In this document: positions 26,069 to 33,882 of the stretch, piece after piece
How the letters are laid out: each line of letters opens with the position of its first letter
Numbering within the stretch: position 1 is the stretch's first letter
Assembly: GCA_029976025.1 (NCBI GenBank)
Contig: JARKNX010000183.1
Coordinates: forward strand, 1 to 37,629
Direction of reading: 5' to 3'
DNA from: Aggregatilineales bacterium
GTDB lineage: Bacteria > Chloroflexota > Anaerolineae > Aggregatilineales > Ch27
DNA: 37,629 nucleotides
The notes under the pieces: model-generated
What the model was told of the DNA's origin: nothing
What the model saw: only the letters and a program-made list of their open reading frames with translations
The model's database searches: none
Translations under genes and position numbers: made by a program

Positions 26069-27394
26069 TTAAGCCTTGCGGCCAAATCTACTCAGGAGGA
26101 CTTCATCCAGCGTTGGCTGGCCGATCTCCTGCAGTTCGTAGCGCACGCGCTGGTACGGCTTGTCCAGCTTGATGACGCGCGACAGATCAATTGGGGTCCC
26201 GATAAGGACCAGATCAGCGGGCACAGCTCTGATCGTGGCTGCCAGGTCCGCGGCCTGCTTCGGCCCGTAGCCCATCGCCGGCAGCAGCGCGCCGGTTGCT
26301 GGATATTTCTTGAATGTCTCGGCAATCGAGCCGACAGCATAAGGGCGCGGGTCAATGATTTCGGCAGCGCCAAAACGGCGCGCGGCGACAACGCCGGCTC
26401 CGTAGGTCATTTCGCCATGGGTCAGCGTCGGGCCGTCTTCCACCACCAGCACGCGCCGGCCGCGGATCGCCTCCGGATCATCCACCAGGATGGGCGACGC
26501 GCCCTCGATGATGACTGCATTCGCATTCACGCGGTAGATGTTCTCGCGTACAGCGGCAATATGTGCCAGATCAGCCGTATCGACTTTATTGATAATCACG
26601 ACATCCGCGCTGCGCAGATTGGCTTCACCGGGGTGGTAGGAAACTTCATGCCCGGGCCGGTGAGGATCCGCCACCACAATATTAAGGTTAGACTTGAAGA
26701 ACGACAGGTCGTTGTTACCACCATCCCACAGAATGATATCCGCTTCCTTCTCGGCCTCGCGCAAAATTCGCTCGTAATCGACGCCAGCGAAGACCACGAC
26801 ATTCCGATCCAGGTGCGGCTCATACTCCTCGCGCTCCTCAATCGTGACGTGGTGCGCATCCAGGTCTGCGTAGGTGCCGAAGCGCTGCACAGCCTGCGCA
26901 GCCAGATCGCCGTAAGGCATCGGATGGCGCACCGCCACCACCCGGTAGCCTAATCCGCGCAAGATATCGCTGACGCGCCGCGTGGTCTGGCTCTTGCCGC
27001 TGCCGGTGCGGACTGCGCACACGCTGATCACGGGTTTGCTGCTCTCTATCTGGGTATGCCGGAGGCCCATCAAGCGGAAGTCAGCGCCTGCAGCCAGCGC
27101 CATACTCGCCTTATGCATCACAACCTCATGCGGCACATCGGAGTAGGCAAAAACGACCTCATCCGCCTCATACTGCTTGATCAAAGCCAGCAGCTCTTCT
27201 TCGGCATGAATGGGGATGCCAGAGGGATACAGCCGGCCGGCCAGCTCCACTGGATACACGCGCCCTTCAATATCCGGGATCTGGGTCGCGGTGAAGGCCA
27301 CGACTTCGTACCGGTCATTATCGCGGAAGAAGACGTTGAAGTTGTGGAAGTCACGCCCGGCGGCTCCCATAATAATCACACGAGTCCGTTTCAT
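26069..27394 (-). CDS. Cyclic 2,3-diphosphoglycerate synthetase-like P-loop GTPase (COG2403 type)
   Basis: This 441-aa cytosolic protein starts at ATG 27394 (MKRTRVIIMGAAGRDFHNF) with AGGAGAG ~9 bases upstream. A Rossmann-like N-terminal domain (~1-115, with QIPDIEGRVYP and VFAYSDV) is followed by a P-loop NTPase domain: Walker A VRTGSGKSQTTR (128-139), a WDGGNND segment (223-229) and guanine-type NKVD (269-272). This arrangement matches the family that includes archaeal cyclic-2,3-diphosphoglycerate synthetase. That enzyme closes 2,3-bisphosphoglycerate using ATP to give a thermoprotective solute in methanogens. Bacterial members are mostly uncharacterised, so the reaction here is an open question. 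It is co-transcribed with the alpha/beta hydrolase. Recognition is from memory of the family and is not database-checked. Confidence 0.8.
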   Translation of the reverse strand: MKRTRVIIMGAAGRDFHNFNVFFRDNDRYEVVAFTATQIPDIEGRVYPVELAGRLYPSGIPIHAEEELLALIKQYEADEVVFAYSDVPHEVVMHKASMALAAGADFRLMGLRHTQIESSKPVISVCAVRTGSGKSQTTRRVSDILRGLGYRVVAVRHPMPYGDLAAQAVQRFGTYADLDAHHVTIEEREEYEPHLDRNVVVFAGVDYERILREAEKEADIILWDGGNNDLSFFKSNLNIVVADPHRPGHEVSYHPGEANLRSADVVIINKVDTADLAHIAAVRENIYRVNANAVIIEGASPILVDDPEAIRGRRVLVVEDGPTLTHGEMTYGAGVVAARRFGAAEIIDPRPYAVGSIAETFKKYPATGALLPAMGYGPKQAADLAATIRAVPADLVLIGTPIDLSRVIKLDKPYQRVRYELQEIGQPTLDEVLLSRFGRKA

Positions 27395-27505
27395 GGTGAT
27401 TCGCTCTCCTGTGGGATGGTGGTGAACTGCCTGTTCTAATGAAAACGGGCGCACGAATGGTGCACCTGTCCAAAAAGATCGCAAGTGTGCTGCGCTGGTT
27501 ACCCG

Positions 27506-28324
27506 CTACCGGATCGGCTCTGTTGCCATCCCGCTTTTGCGGTAAGCTATCGCGCTAAGCACAATGCTCAGCACGTAAAGCGCCAGCAAAGGCCCCATTA
27601 CCAGCATCATATTGAATGGATCAACGGTCGGCGTGATGAGCGCGGCAGCTATAGCAGACCCGATGATGGCAAGTCGCCAGTTGCGGCGTAACTGCGCCGG
27701 CGCAACTATCCCCAGCCGGCCCAGGATGAAGAAAATAAGCGGCATTTCAAAAGAGACGCCGATCCAGAACAGCAGCGCTGTCACAAAGGCCACATACTGA
27801 TCGGCGGTCCATCCCGCCTGGAAGATATCGCTCTGGAAGTCCTGCAAGAACTGCAAAGCTGCCGGCATGAGGATAATCCAGGCGAACAACACCCCGACCA
27901 GGAATAATACCGTCGTCGCCGGGATAGAAACCAGAATATAGCGCTTTTCTTTGCTGGTCAGGCCCGGCGCTACGAACATCCATATTTGCCAGGTAATCCA
28001 GGGAAGCGCCAGAATCGCGCCGGCCATCAGCGCCACCCGAAAGTAGATCACCACACCTTCTGTGGGGCCGAGCGTCTGCAAGCGGAAGTTGTCTTCCCCG
28101 ACCGGCGACATCAGGATGGTCAGAAGCTGGCTGGCGAATAACATTGACAGAACCGTCGTGACCACAAGACCGAGCATCGCCCGGATCAAACGATCGCGCA
28201 ATTCTCCCAGATGCTCAAAGAATCCCATAGCGAATTCCTCAGCCGACAGCGGCATGTCCTGCTGAGGCGTATCCGTCGCCGGTTGAGGGGCGGCCTTAGC
28301 GGCCGGCTTTAGTTGGGTGTCCAT
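27506..28324 (-). CDS. tatC: Sec-independent (Tat) translocase subunit TatC
   Basis: This 272-aa polytopic membrane protein is the receptor core of the twin-arginine export system. The family entry motif is intact (FFEHLGELRDRLIRA, ~35-49), followed by about six membrane segments, the periplasmic F-x-P-E-like region (MPAALQFL, then FGVxFExP as IGVSFEMPL), and RNWRLAIIGSAIAAALITPT. An Ala/Pro-rich ~30-residue N-terminal tail precedes the motif. The start overlaps the upstream tatA/B gene by 16 bp. It closes the fabG-gls24-nusB-tat operon. No terminator was seen in the 111 bp before the next gene on the same strand. Confidence 0.95.
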   Translation of the reverse strand: MDTQLKPAAKAAPQPATDTPQQDMPLSAEEFAMGFFEHLGELRDRLIRAMLGLVVTTVLSMLFASQLLTILMSPVGEDNFRLQTLGPTEGVVIYFRVALMAGAILALPWITWQIWMFVAPGLTSKEKRYILVSIPATTVLFLVGVLFAWIILMPAALQFLQDFQSDIFQAGWTADQYVAFVTALLFWIGVSFEMPLIFFILGRLGIVAPAQLRRNWRLAIIGSAIAAALITPTVDPFNMMLVMGPLLALYVLSIVLSAIAYRKSGMATEPIR

Positions 28325-28797
28325 GCGTCATAGGTTCCAGGAGTGTCAGAAGAGTCAGAAGTGACCGATGGCGGAGTTGGCCGGGCCTGGCCAGAAGCGC
28401 CATTTCCCTCAGCAGAAGATGTTCCCGCTGCTGGCTGCTTGGGCACAAGCGGCGACACCTCAGTAGCCTGTTTAACCGTTTCATCAATCGAGCGCAGCGG
28501 TTCTTCCAGGGGCTTCTTCATATCGCCCACCAGTTTGTCCAGCCTGCTGGCCGCAGCCGTCTTGCGTGTGCGCGGGTCTACAAACTCGGAGAGGCTGTCG
28601 ACGATCTCAGGCTCCAGCCCGGCGGCTTCCAGCTCGCGGCGGATCACGGCGCTGGTTTCCTGCCACATAACCCGCAGCTTCCCCATATACACCCCGAATA
28701 TGTAGGCCCACTGAATCATGCGTTTGGGGCCAGCAACCATCAACATCAGCACCAGGATGATAAGCAGTTCTGCCGGCCCGATTCCCAAGATGTTCAT
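28309..28797 (-). CDS. TatA/TatB-like translocase subunit
   Basis: This 162-aa protein starts at ATG 28797 (MNILGIGPAELLII) with AGGTG 7 bases upstream. It has the Tat hairpin: one N-terminal transmembrane helix (~7-23, AELLIILVLMLMVAGPKRM), an amphipathic helix (~26-60), and a long polar Pro/Ser/Thr tail (~110-162). The length and tail are more like TatB than minimal TatA, and only one such gene accompanies tatC here. Whether it does both jobs, as in minimal TatAC systems, cannot be told from this window. The hinge phenylalanine usual in TatA (FGP) is Ala (AGPKRM). It overlaps tatC by 16 bp and follows nusB by 20 bp. Confidence 0.85.
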   Translation of the reverse strand: MNILGIGPAELLIILVLMLMVAGPKRMIQWAYIFGVYMGKLRVMWQETSAVIRRELEAAGLEPEIVDSLSEFVDPRTRKTAAASRLDKLVGDMKKPLEEPLRSIDETVKQATEVSPLVPKQPAAGTSSAEGNGASGQARPTPPSVTSDSSDTPGTYDAWTPN

Positions 28798-28817
28798 ACC
28801 ACACACCTGTCCCCGAA

Positions 28818-29267
28818 CTACTCTACTACAGCGTCCTGGTCAGAAAGCGCAGACTTCAAGGCTTCGTCATGGGCGACAAGGCTGCCCAGAACTCCGTTAA
28901 TGAAACGAGGGGAAGTATCTGAGCCGAAGTCCTTGGCCAACTCAACCGCCTCGTTTATCACAACCCGCACTGGCGCCCAGTTCGGATTCGATATTTCGTA
29001 GATTGATATGCGCAAGATGTTACGGTCAATAATCGCCATTTGATCGATAGGCCACTCCGGTGCGTGTCTCTGGATCAGGAGATCCAGGTCATTCTTACGG
29101 GCCAAAACGCCGTTGACCAGTGAATACACGAAATTGTGAGCCTCAACCGGCAGGCCCTCCTGCTCCAGCCGCTGTCGGGTAACCTCTTCCGGCGCGTGGT
29201 TGGTGCAATCAATTTCGTACAAAGCCTGCAAGACGATCTGTCTTGCCTGGTGGCGGGCGCCCGACAT
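28818..29267 (-). CDS. nusB: Transcription antitermination factor NusB
   Basis: This 149-aa all-helical RNA-binding protein, with NusE (S10), binds boxA and supports rRNA antitermination. The N-terminal signature is clear (RHQARQIVLQALYEID, residues 5-20). The C-terminal core shows the conserved RNILRISIYE and VVINEAVELAKDFGSDTSPRFINGVLG segments. Length is normal for the family. Its ATG shares one base with the TGA of the Asp23/Gls24 gene (TGATG at 29265-29269), so translation is coupled. The asp23-nusB pairing is also known from Firmicutes and supports the assignment. Confidence 0.96.
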   Translation of the reverse strand: MSGARHQARQIVLQALYEIDCTNHAPEEVTRQRLEQEGLPVEAHNFVYSLVNGVLARKNDLDLLIQRHAPEWPIDQMAIIDRNILRISIYEISNPNWAPVRVVINEAVELAKDFGSDTSPRFINGVLGSLVAHDEALKSALSDQDAVVE

Positions 29268-29638
29268 CAGTTCTTACTCTCTCGCACCGGTAGTTCCTCA
29301 AACACGACATCGTCAATATGAACATTCACGGCTTTGACTTCCATGCCTACAATCTGCCGGACGGCCCGGGCAACATCGCGCTGCACCGTATGGCTCACTT
29401 CGCGCATATTGGCATCGCCATGCGTCACGATAAAGAGGTCCACATTCACCGTCTGACCATCCACCAGAATCTGGACACCCTGCGCAGCCGGAGTTCGCTT
29501 CCACAGCCGGTTGACGCCACCCGGCACATTGCTCATACGCGCGACACCTTCTACGCGCAGGGTTGAAAGCCGGGCTATTGTCAGCAGGACCTCTGGCGAG
29601 ACTGTCACCTGATCATTCGGGTTGCGGCGAGTCTCCAT
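29267..29638 (-). CDS. Asp23/Gls24 family protein (DUF322)
   Basis: This ~123-aa protein starts at ATG 29638 (METRRNPNDQVTVSPEVL); a GTG at 29662 would add 8 residues. The Asp23/Gls24 pattern is present throughout: VSPEVLLTIARLSTLRVEGVARM (~14-36), then VDLFIVTHGDANMREVSHTVQRDVARAV and a terminal AVNVHIDDVVFE. Firmicute relatives are membrane-associated cell-envelope or alkaline-stress proteins; here it is a small soluble member between fabG and nusB. It overlaps nusB by one base and is 41 bp after fabG. The precise role is unknown. Confidence 0.92.
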   Translation of the reverse strand: METRRNPNDQVTVSPEVLLTIARLSTLRVEGVARMSNVPGGVNRLWKRTPAAQGVQILVDGQTVNVDLFIVTHGDANMREVSHTVQRDVARAVRQIVGMEVKAVNVHIDDVVFEELPVRESKN

Positions 29639-29679
29639 CGTTCCCCGTACCTTTCTGTTCACACAGACTGTCTACCACT

Positions 29680-30429
29680 CTACCCCATCACCAGGCCGCC
29701 GTCCACAGAAAGCACCTGCCCGGTGATGTAGCTGGCTTCGTCAGAGGCCATAAAAGCAACCGCATAAGCCACGTCTTCCACCGTCGCCCAGCGGCCCAGT
29801 GGAATATGATCATTGAGCCGATCCCGGATATCCGGCGGCAGCGTGGATGTCAGCTCAGTCGGCACAAATCCGGGCGCAACTGCGTTCACCGTGATGGAGC
29901 GGGAGGCGACTTCGCGGGCTAACGATTTGGTCAGGCCAATCAGGCCTGCCTTGCTGGCGCTGTAGTTGGTCTGCCCCTCATTACCAGCAATTCCACTGAC
30001 GCTGGTAACGTTGACGATACGCCCGTAGCGCTGCTTCATCATGCTGCGCACAACTGCCCGGCAGCAGTTCCACGCGCTCTTCAGATTGGTGTCAATTACG
30101 ACATCCCAGTCTTCTTCCTTCATGCGCAGGATCAGGTTATCGCGGGTTGTGCCCGCGTTGTTAACCAGGATATCCACCCTGCCGAAAGTTTTGATCGCCG
30201 CCTCGATCAGCATACCCGCCTGCTCAAAGTTACTTACATCAGCCTGAATAGCTGCGGCTTTGCCGCCCACATCCGTAATCGCCCGGACAACTTCTTCGGC
30301 AGCTTCCGCTGAACTGTTATAGTTTACCGCAACAGTAGCGCCGCGACGCGCAAATTCCAGCGCGACAGCCCGCCCGATGCCGCGGCTTGCACCCGTCACA
30401 ACTGCCACACGATCAGCCAATTGAGCCAT
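29680..30429 (-). CDS. fabG: 3-oxoacyl-[acyl-carrier-protein] reductase
   Basis: This 249-aa classical SDR starts at ATG 30429 (MAQLADRVAVVTGASRGIG) with GGGGAG ~9 bases upstream. It reduces 3-oxoacyl-ACP with NADPH in fatty-acid elongation. The cofactor motif T12-G-x3-G-x-G is followed by NNAG (90-93), and the catalytic tetrad N115, S143, Y156, K160 is complete (SVSGIAGNEGQTNYSASKAG). A VNAVAPGFVPTELT segment and the terminal GQVLSVDGGLVMG are typical of FabG. An unrelated SDR with another substrate is possible, but similarity to FabG is strong throughout. It is the first gene of the operon and lies after a terminator that ends the upstream SH3 gene. Confidence 0.9.
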   Translation of the reverse strand: MAQLADRVAVVTGASRGIGRAVALEFARRGATVAVNYNSSAEAAEEVVRAITDVGGKAAAIQADVSNFEQAGMLIEAAIKTFGRVDILVNNAGTTRDNLILRMKEEDWDVVIDTNLKSAWNCCRAVVRSMMKQRYGRIVNVTSVSGIAGNEGQTNYSASKAGLIGLTKSLAREVASRSITVNAVAPGFVPTELTSTLPPDIRDRLNDHIPLGRWATVEDVAYAVAFMASDEASYITGQVLSVDGGLVMG

Positions 30430-30495
30430 ACTCAGTTCTCCCCAGGACAGCCGGCACGCCAGTATGATAACCGTCCCACAACCGGTGTCAAGCAG

Positions 30496-30518
30496 AAAAC
30501 CGCCCGCCAATCGGGCGG
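30496..30518 (-). terminator. Terminator of the SH3-protein gene
   Basis: On the minus strand CCGCCCG (complement of 30512-30518), a 5-nt loop and CGGGCGG (complement of 30500-30506) are followed by TTTTC. It starts 54 bases after the stop of the SH3 gene and precedes fabG. Confidence 0.75.
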
Positions 30519-30572
30519 GCGGCGGCTATCAATATCGATCCGGGCGGTCGGCCCGGCAGTCAGCGGCGGGGC

Positions 30573-32234
30573 CTACCCGCCACGCAGGATGACAGTTGAA
30601 GCAAGGACCCATCCGGGACCTGATGACGTTTGCACCTGGATCCAGACCCCATCAGAAGTCCCCCCGAGGACAGGCATCGTCAGGCCGGCCGGCGCCGTGC
30701 CAAGCAAGCCAGTATCCACACCCGGCCCCTGGTAAACATTGATGGGGGCAGAGACAATAACTACCGGCGCGGTCACCTGGCCTGCCGCATCCTGGTAGGT
30801 CAGAATCGGGACGTTGCCAAAGTCGCCGCGGAAGATCACAAACTCCGAGTTCACCCAGCCGGTCCCCCCGGAGCCGCGCACCTTGAACCAGATGCCATCC
30901 GGAGTTGACGCCAGGATATCCATCTCAGTCCCGCCCCTGACAGTATACACCGTCGTAAACTGAGCGCCCGGGCCACTGCGAACATTCAGGAAGCTGGTGT
31001 TCACGATGATGTAGGATCGCACAGGCTGCGGCACGGCCACCATCTGCGACAGCGAAGGCTGGATGACCGCCCCGCTCAACTGCGCCCCCGTCATAGCGTC
31101 GCCGCCGGGCTGAGTGCGCGGCCCGTTCCGGATAATCTCGATATCGAGCGCCCGAATCCACCCCCGGCCCAGATTATGCGACACCAGCAGCCATCCGCCG
31201 CCCGGGCCATCCGCATCATTGAGGACTATCAGGCGCTCCTGAGCCGGGATGGATACTGTCGTGCGCGATGATAGATCTGGCTGCTCTTTCAGATCGAGCA
31301 CGCCCGGCCCATTCCACCAGACCTGGGTCCGCCACTGAGTCGGATCCGACATGGCGACATCTGCCACAGGCAGCCACCCCGACCAATCGCCCATAAAGAG
31401 CACCAGCGCCCAGTCGCGAGTGCTGTTGAAGTCCAGCACCTCAGCGCGGTCGCCGCGGTACATAACGGCAATAGCTTCAGATGCCGGATCGGCTGCTCTG
31501 CGCAGGGGAACTGACTCAGAAAACACGTACACGATCGGGCGGTTATTATTCATGATGCCGGGCGTCGTGCCGCCGGCGGCTATCCCGCCGCCGCCCTGCC
31601 CATCCGGGGGCAGGAGTATAGCGCCGCCACCTACACCAACAATCGGGACACCCGCCGCATTGCCGCGCAGAGCAACATCTTCCTGCAAGGTCCAGCCCAG
31701 CCCGACATTCGTCTCCACCTGCCACCACGTGCCATCAGCCGTCTGGCCGGCTACCGGAAGCTCCGACCCTACCAGCGCCAATCCCAGGAGCGACGAGCTG
31801 GCGTCGGGGAAAACATAGACATTCACGGTGCTGTTCACTACGGCCACAACCGGTCGTTGCACAATACCCTGAACCTGCACAACAGGCACTACGCGAAAGT
31901 CCCCGCGCGGGATAACAAATTCAGCGGATACCCAGCCGATGCCAAAAGGTGTCTGGGCCTGCCACCAGGACGAATCGCGATTGCGGCCAAGCACCGGCAA
32001 CTCGCTACCACCGGGCAGCGTCCCGATAATAGAATAGATCGCGCCAGGGCCGCTGCGAACATTCTGATAGCTGGTATTGATGATGATGATGGGCTGAGCC
32101 AGTTGCTGCCCCCACCCGGCACGAGGCGACGACTCGCTCTCAGCCGCCGATGCCGCCATCATCGGCAGCATCCCGATCACCAGAATTACAACAACCAGGA
32201 ATATTGTCAGGCGACCACGTGTCGAACCAGGCAT
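30573..32234 (-). CDS. Secreted protein with six SH3b-like domains
   Basis: This 553-aa protein has a Sec signal peptide (residues 1-30, hydrophobic core IFLVVVILVIGMLPMM, cleavage near ASA|AES). Six ~65-70-residue bacterial SH3-like units follow at about 48-115, 128-193, 234-298, 300-368, 408-475 and 490-553. Units 1 and 5 are the best conserved (NTSYQNVRSGPGAIYS, NTSFLNVRSGPGAQFT) and share the ending GWVSAEFVI/GWVNSEFVI; units 3 and 4 are divergent. Such domains bind cell-wall peptides or partner proteins; no hydrolase domain is present. The ribosome site GAGGAG lies 8 bases before the ATG. The gene is monocistronic, bounded by a terminator, and divergent from a lipoprotein/glycoside-hydrolase gene. 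Confidence 0.88.
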   Translation of the reverse strand: MPGSTRGRLTIFLVVVILVIGMLPMMAASAAESESSPRAGWGQQLAQPIIIINTSYQNVRSGPGAIYSIIGTLPGGSELPVLGRNRDSSWWQAQTPFGIGWVSAEFVIPRGDFRVVPVVQVQGIVQRPVVAVVNSTVNVYVFPDASSSLLGLALVGSELPVAGQTADGTWWQVETNVGLGWTLQEDVALRGNAAGVPIVGVGGGAILLPPDGQGGGGIAAGGTTPGIMNNNRPIVYVFSESVPLRRAADPASEAIAVMYRGDRAEVLDFNSTRDWALVLFMGDWSGWLPVADVAMSDPTQWRTQVWWNGPGVLDLKEQPDLSSRTTVSIPAQERLIVLNDADGPGGGWLLVSHNLGRGWIRALDIEIIRNGPRTQPGGDAMTGAQLSGAVIQPSLSQMVAVPQPVRSYIIVNTSFLNVRSGPGAQFTTVYTVRGGTEMDILASTPDGIWFKVRGSGGTGWVNSEFVIFRGDFGNVPILTYQDAAGQVTAPVVIVSAPINVYQGPGVDTGLLGTAPAGLTMPVLGGTSDGVWIQVQTSSGPGWVLASTVILRGG

Positions 32235-32285
32235 AATTTCATCTCCTCACAGCGCTCATGCCGATGAACAGGGCCGTTCCTACCC

Positions 32286-32300
32286 CCGGTCGGAGACCGG
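32286..32300. promoter_or_regulatory. Perfect short dyad upstream of the SH3 gene
   Basis: CCGGTC (32286-32291) and GACCGG (32295-32300) are separated by GGA. They lie in the 226-bp divergent region 52 bases ahead of the SH3-gene start. This could be an operator or a 5'-UTR hairpin; nothing else supports it. Confidence 0.25.
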
Positions 32301-32460
32301 TGCGGCGAGAAAGTTCCCCCAGAGCATTATGTACAACATGTCCTGCCGACTCATTCTACAGCACTACAGAGATTTCACACAAGTCACCGCCAGACTATCC
32401 TGCTCATTACCCCGAAAAAGCTGGGGCTGGCGTTTGTAGTCAGCCGCTGGAACATACGAT

Positions 32461-33876
32461 ATGATTCCCCACATGCGAATCATAAAACTCACCCTACTGT
32501 TTGGATTCCTGCTGTTTGCAGCAACTTCGTGTATTAAGCCCACCCCTATTCCGGTCTACGTGACCCCCACTCCCGCTGGCCCAACAGCCACTGTCACCCA
32601 GATAGTGGAGGCTGTTTCATCGCCTGTGCCGGGTGTCACCCCGGCAGCGCCTACCCCCATGCTGGTGACGCCCGCTGAGGGGACTATCTTCGGCCCTGTT
32701 GTGCCGCCGGGATATACCCCGGGGCCAACATGGACGCCCCGCCCCACTACTACCGCAACTCCGAGTACGCCAACGATCACGCCGACTCCGTCCATCACGC
32801 CTACGCCGCCGCCCGGTCTGAATCCCCAGCTCATCGGCGTTCAGATTCACCCCGCCATAACTCAGGATGAATGGCGCGAGATGCTCCACTGGGGGCAGCA
32901 ACTGGGAGTCGGCTGGGTCAAAGTACAGTTCGCCTGGGATGAGATGGAGCCGGACGGTCCCGGGAGCCAGTCCGTATACTGGCGGCAGCTTGAGCTATAT
33001 GTTCAGGATGCTTTGAGCAGAGGCTTTCAGGTGATGATCAGCATCGCCAAAGCGCCGGACTGGGCCCGCTCCACGACTGAACAAAACGGCCCGCCGAACG
33101 ATCCGCAAACGCTGGTCAATTTCATTAATCGTATCCTCAGCGAGTTCGGCCCGGCTATTCATGCCATCGAAATCTGGAATGAGCCGAATCTCGAACGGGA
33201 ATGGTCTGGCGCTCCGATGAACGGGTCAGCCTACATGGCCCTCTTTGGCCCGGCCTATCAGGCAATCAGGGCATGGAGCCAGCAGAACAGCCATCCCATC
33301 CGCGTTATTACGGCAGGTCTGGCCCCGGTGGGAAACGTGGCCGGCGCTGTCGATGATCGGGTCTTTCTCCAGCAGATGTACGCCGCCGGTCTGGCCCGCT
33401 ATACCGATGTTGCCGTGGGCGTCCATCCTTATGGCTGGGGGAATTCACCGCTCGATCGCTGCTGCAACCCTGTCCCAGACCGGAACTGGGATGATGACCC
33501 GCACTTCTTTTTCCTGAATACCATCGAGTCCTACCGCCAGATCATGGTCGCTAATGGAGACAGCGACGCCGAGTTGTGGGGGACGGAGTTCGGCTGGGCA
33601 ACATACGACGGTCTGGGAGGCACAGCCCCCCAGCCTTTCTTCAACTACGTCACTGAACAGACTCAGGCGCAGTACCTGATCGAGGCGCTGGACCTGCTCC
33701 AGAATTCCGGCCAGTATGACTATGTCGGAGTCATGATCGTGTGGAACCTCAATTTCGCCACGCTTCCGGGCGCTATTGAACGGCAAGAGGAACAGGCCGG
33801 ATACAGCCTGCTGCGGCCCGATAAAAGCTGGCGGCCCGCCTTCGGGGCGTTGCACGACGCCCTCCCGCGCCGTTAA
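32461..33876 (+). CDS. Lipoprotein with a clan GH-A glycoside-hydrolase-like domain
   Basis: This ~471-aa protein may start at ATG 32461 or 32473; neither has a strong ribosome site. A leader (IIKLTLLFGFLLFAATSC) ends at C24, a probable lipidation site. A Pro/Thr/Val linker (~27-118) is followed by a TIM-barrel-like domain (~122-468). The barrel carries the two carboxylate motifs of clan GH-A retaining enzymes: acid/base E241 in IEIWNEPNL and nucleophile candidate E376 in LWGTEFGWAT. The strands GVQIHPAI and AVGVHPYGW also fit. GH39/GH5-like cellulase-type or xylosidase-type families are the closest in pattern, but substrate and exact family are not assignable. It is located outside the membrane. 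A DUF2723 membrane protein starts 6 bp downstream. Confidence 0.82.
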   Translation: MIPHMRIIKLTLLFGFLLFAATSCIKPTPIPVYVTPTPAGPTATVTQIVEAVSSPVPGVTPAAPTPMLVTPAEGTIFGPVVPPGYTPGPTWTPRPTTTATPSTPTITPTPSITPTPPPGLNPQLIGVQIHPAITQDEWREMLHWGQQLGVGWVKVQFAWDEMEPDGPGSQSVYWRQLELYVQDALSRGFQVMISIAKAPDWARSTTEQNGPPNDPQTLVNFINRILSEFGPAIHAIEIWNEPNLEREWSGAPMNGSAYMALFGPAYQAIRAWSQQNSHPIRVITAGLAPVGNVAGAVDDRVFLQQMYAAGLARYTDVAVGVHPYGWGNSPLDRCCNPVPDRNWDDDPHFFFLNTIESYRQIMVANGDSDAELWGTEFGWATYDGLGGTAPQPFFNYVTEQTQAQYLIEALDLLQNSGQYDYVGVMIVWNLNFATLPGAIERQEEQAGYSLLRPDKSWRPAFGALHDALPRR

Positions 33877-33882
33877 ACCCTT

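Noticed and set aside
25586..26953. 455-codon plus-strand frame
   Set aside because: It is antisense to the alpha/beta hydrolase and the GTPase, spanning both genes and their junction; it has no motif of its own.
32760..32820. Short ACGCC/CCG-rich repeats in the lipoprotein gene
   Set aside because: They are low-complexity Pro/Thr linker codons and not a CRISPR array or mobile repeat.
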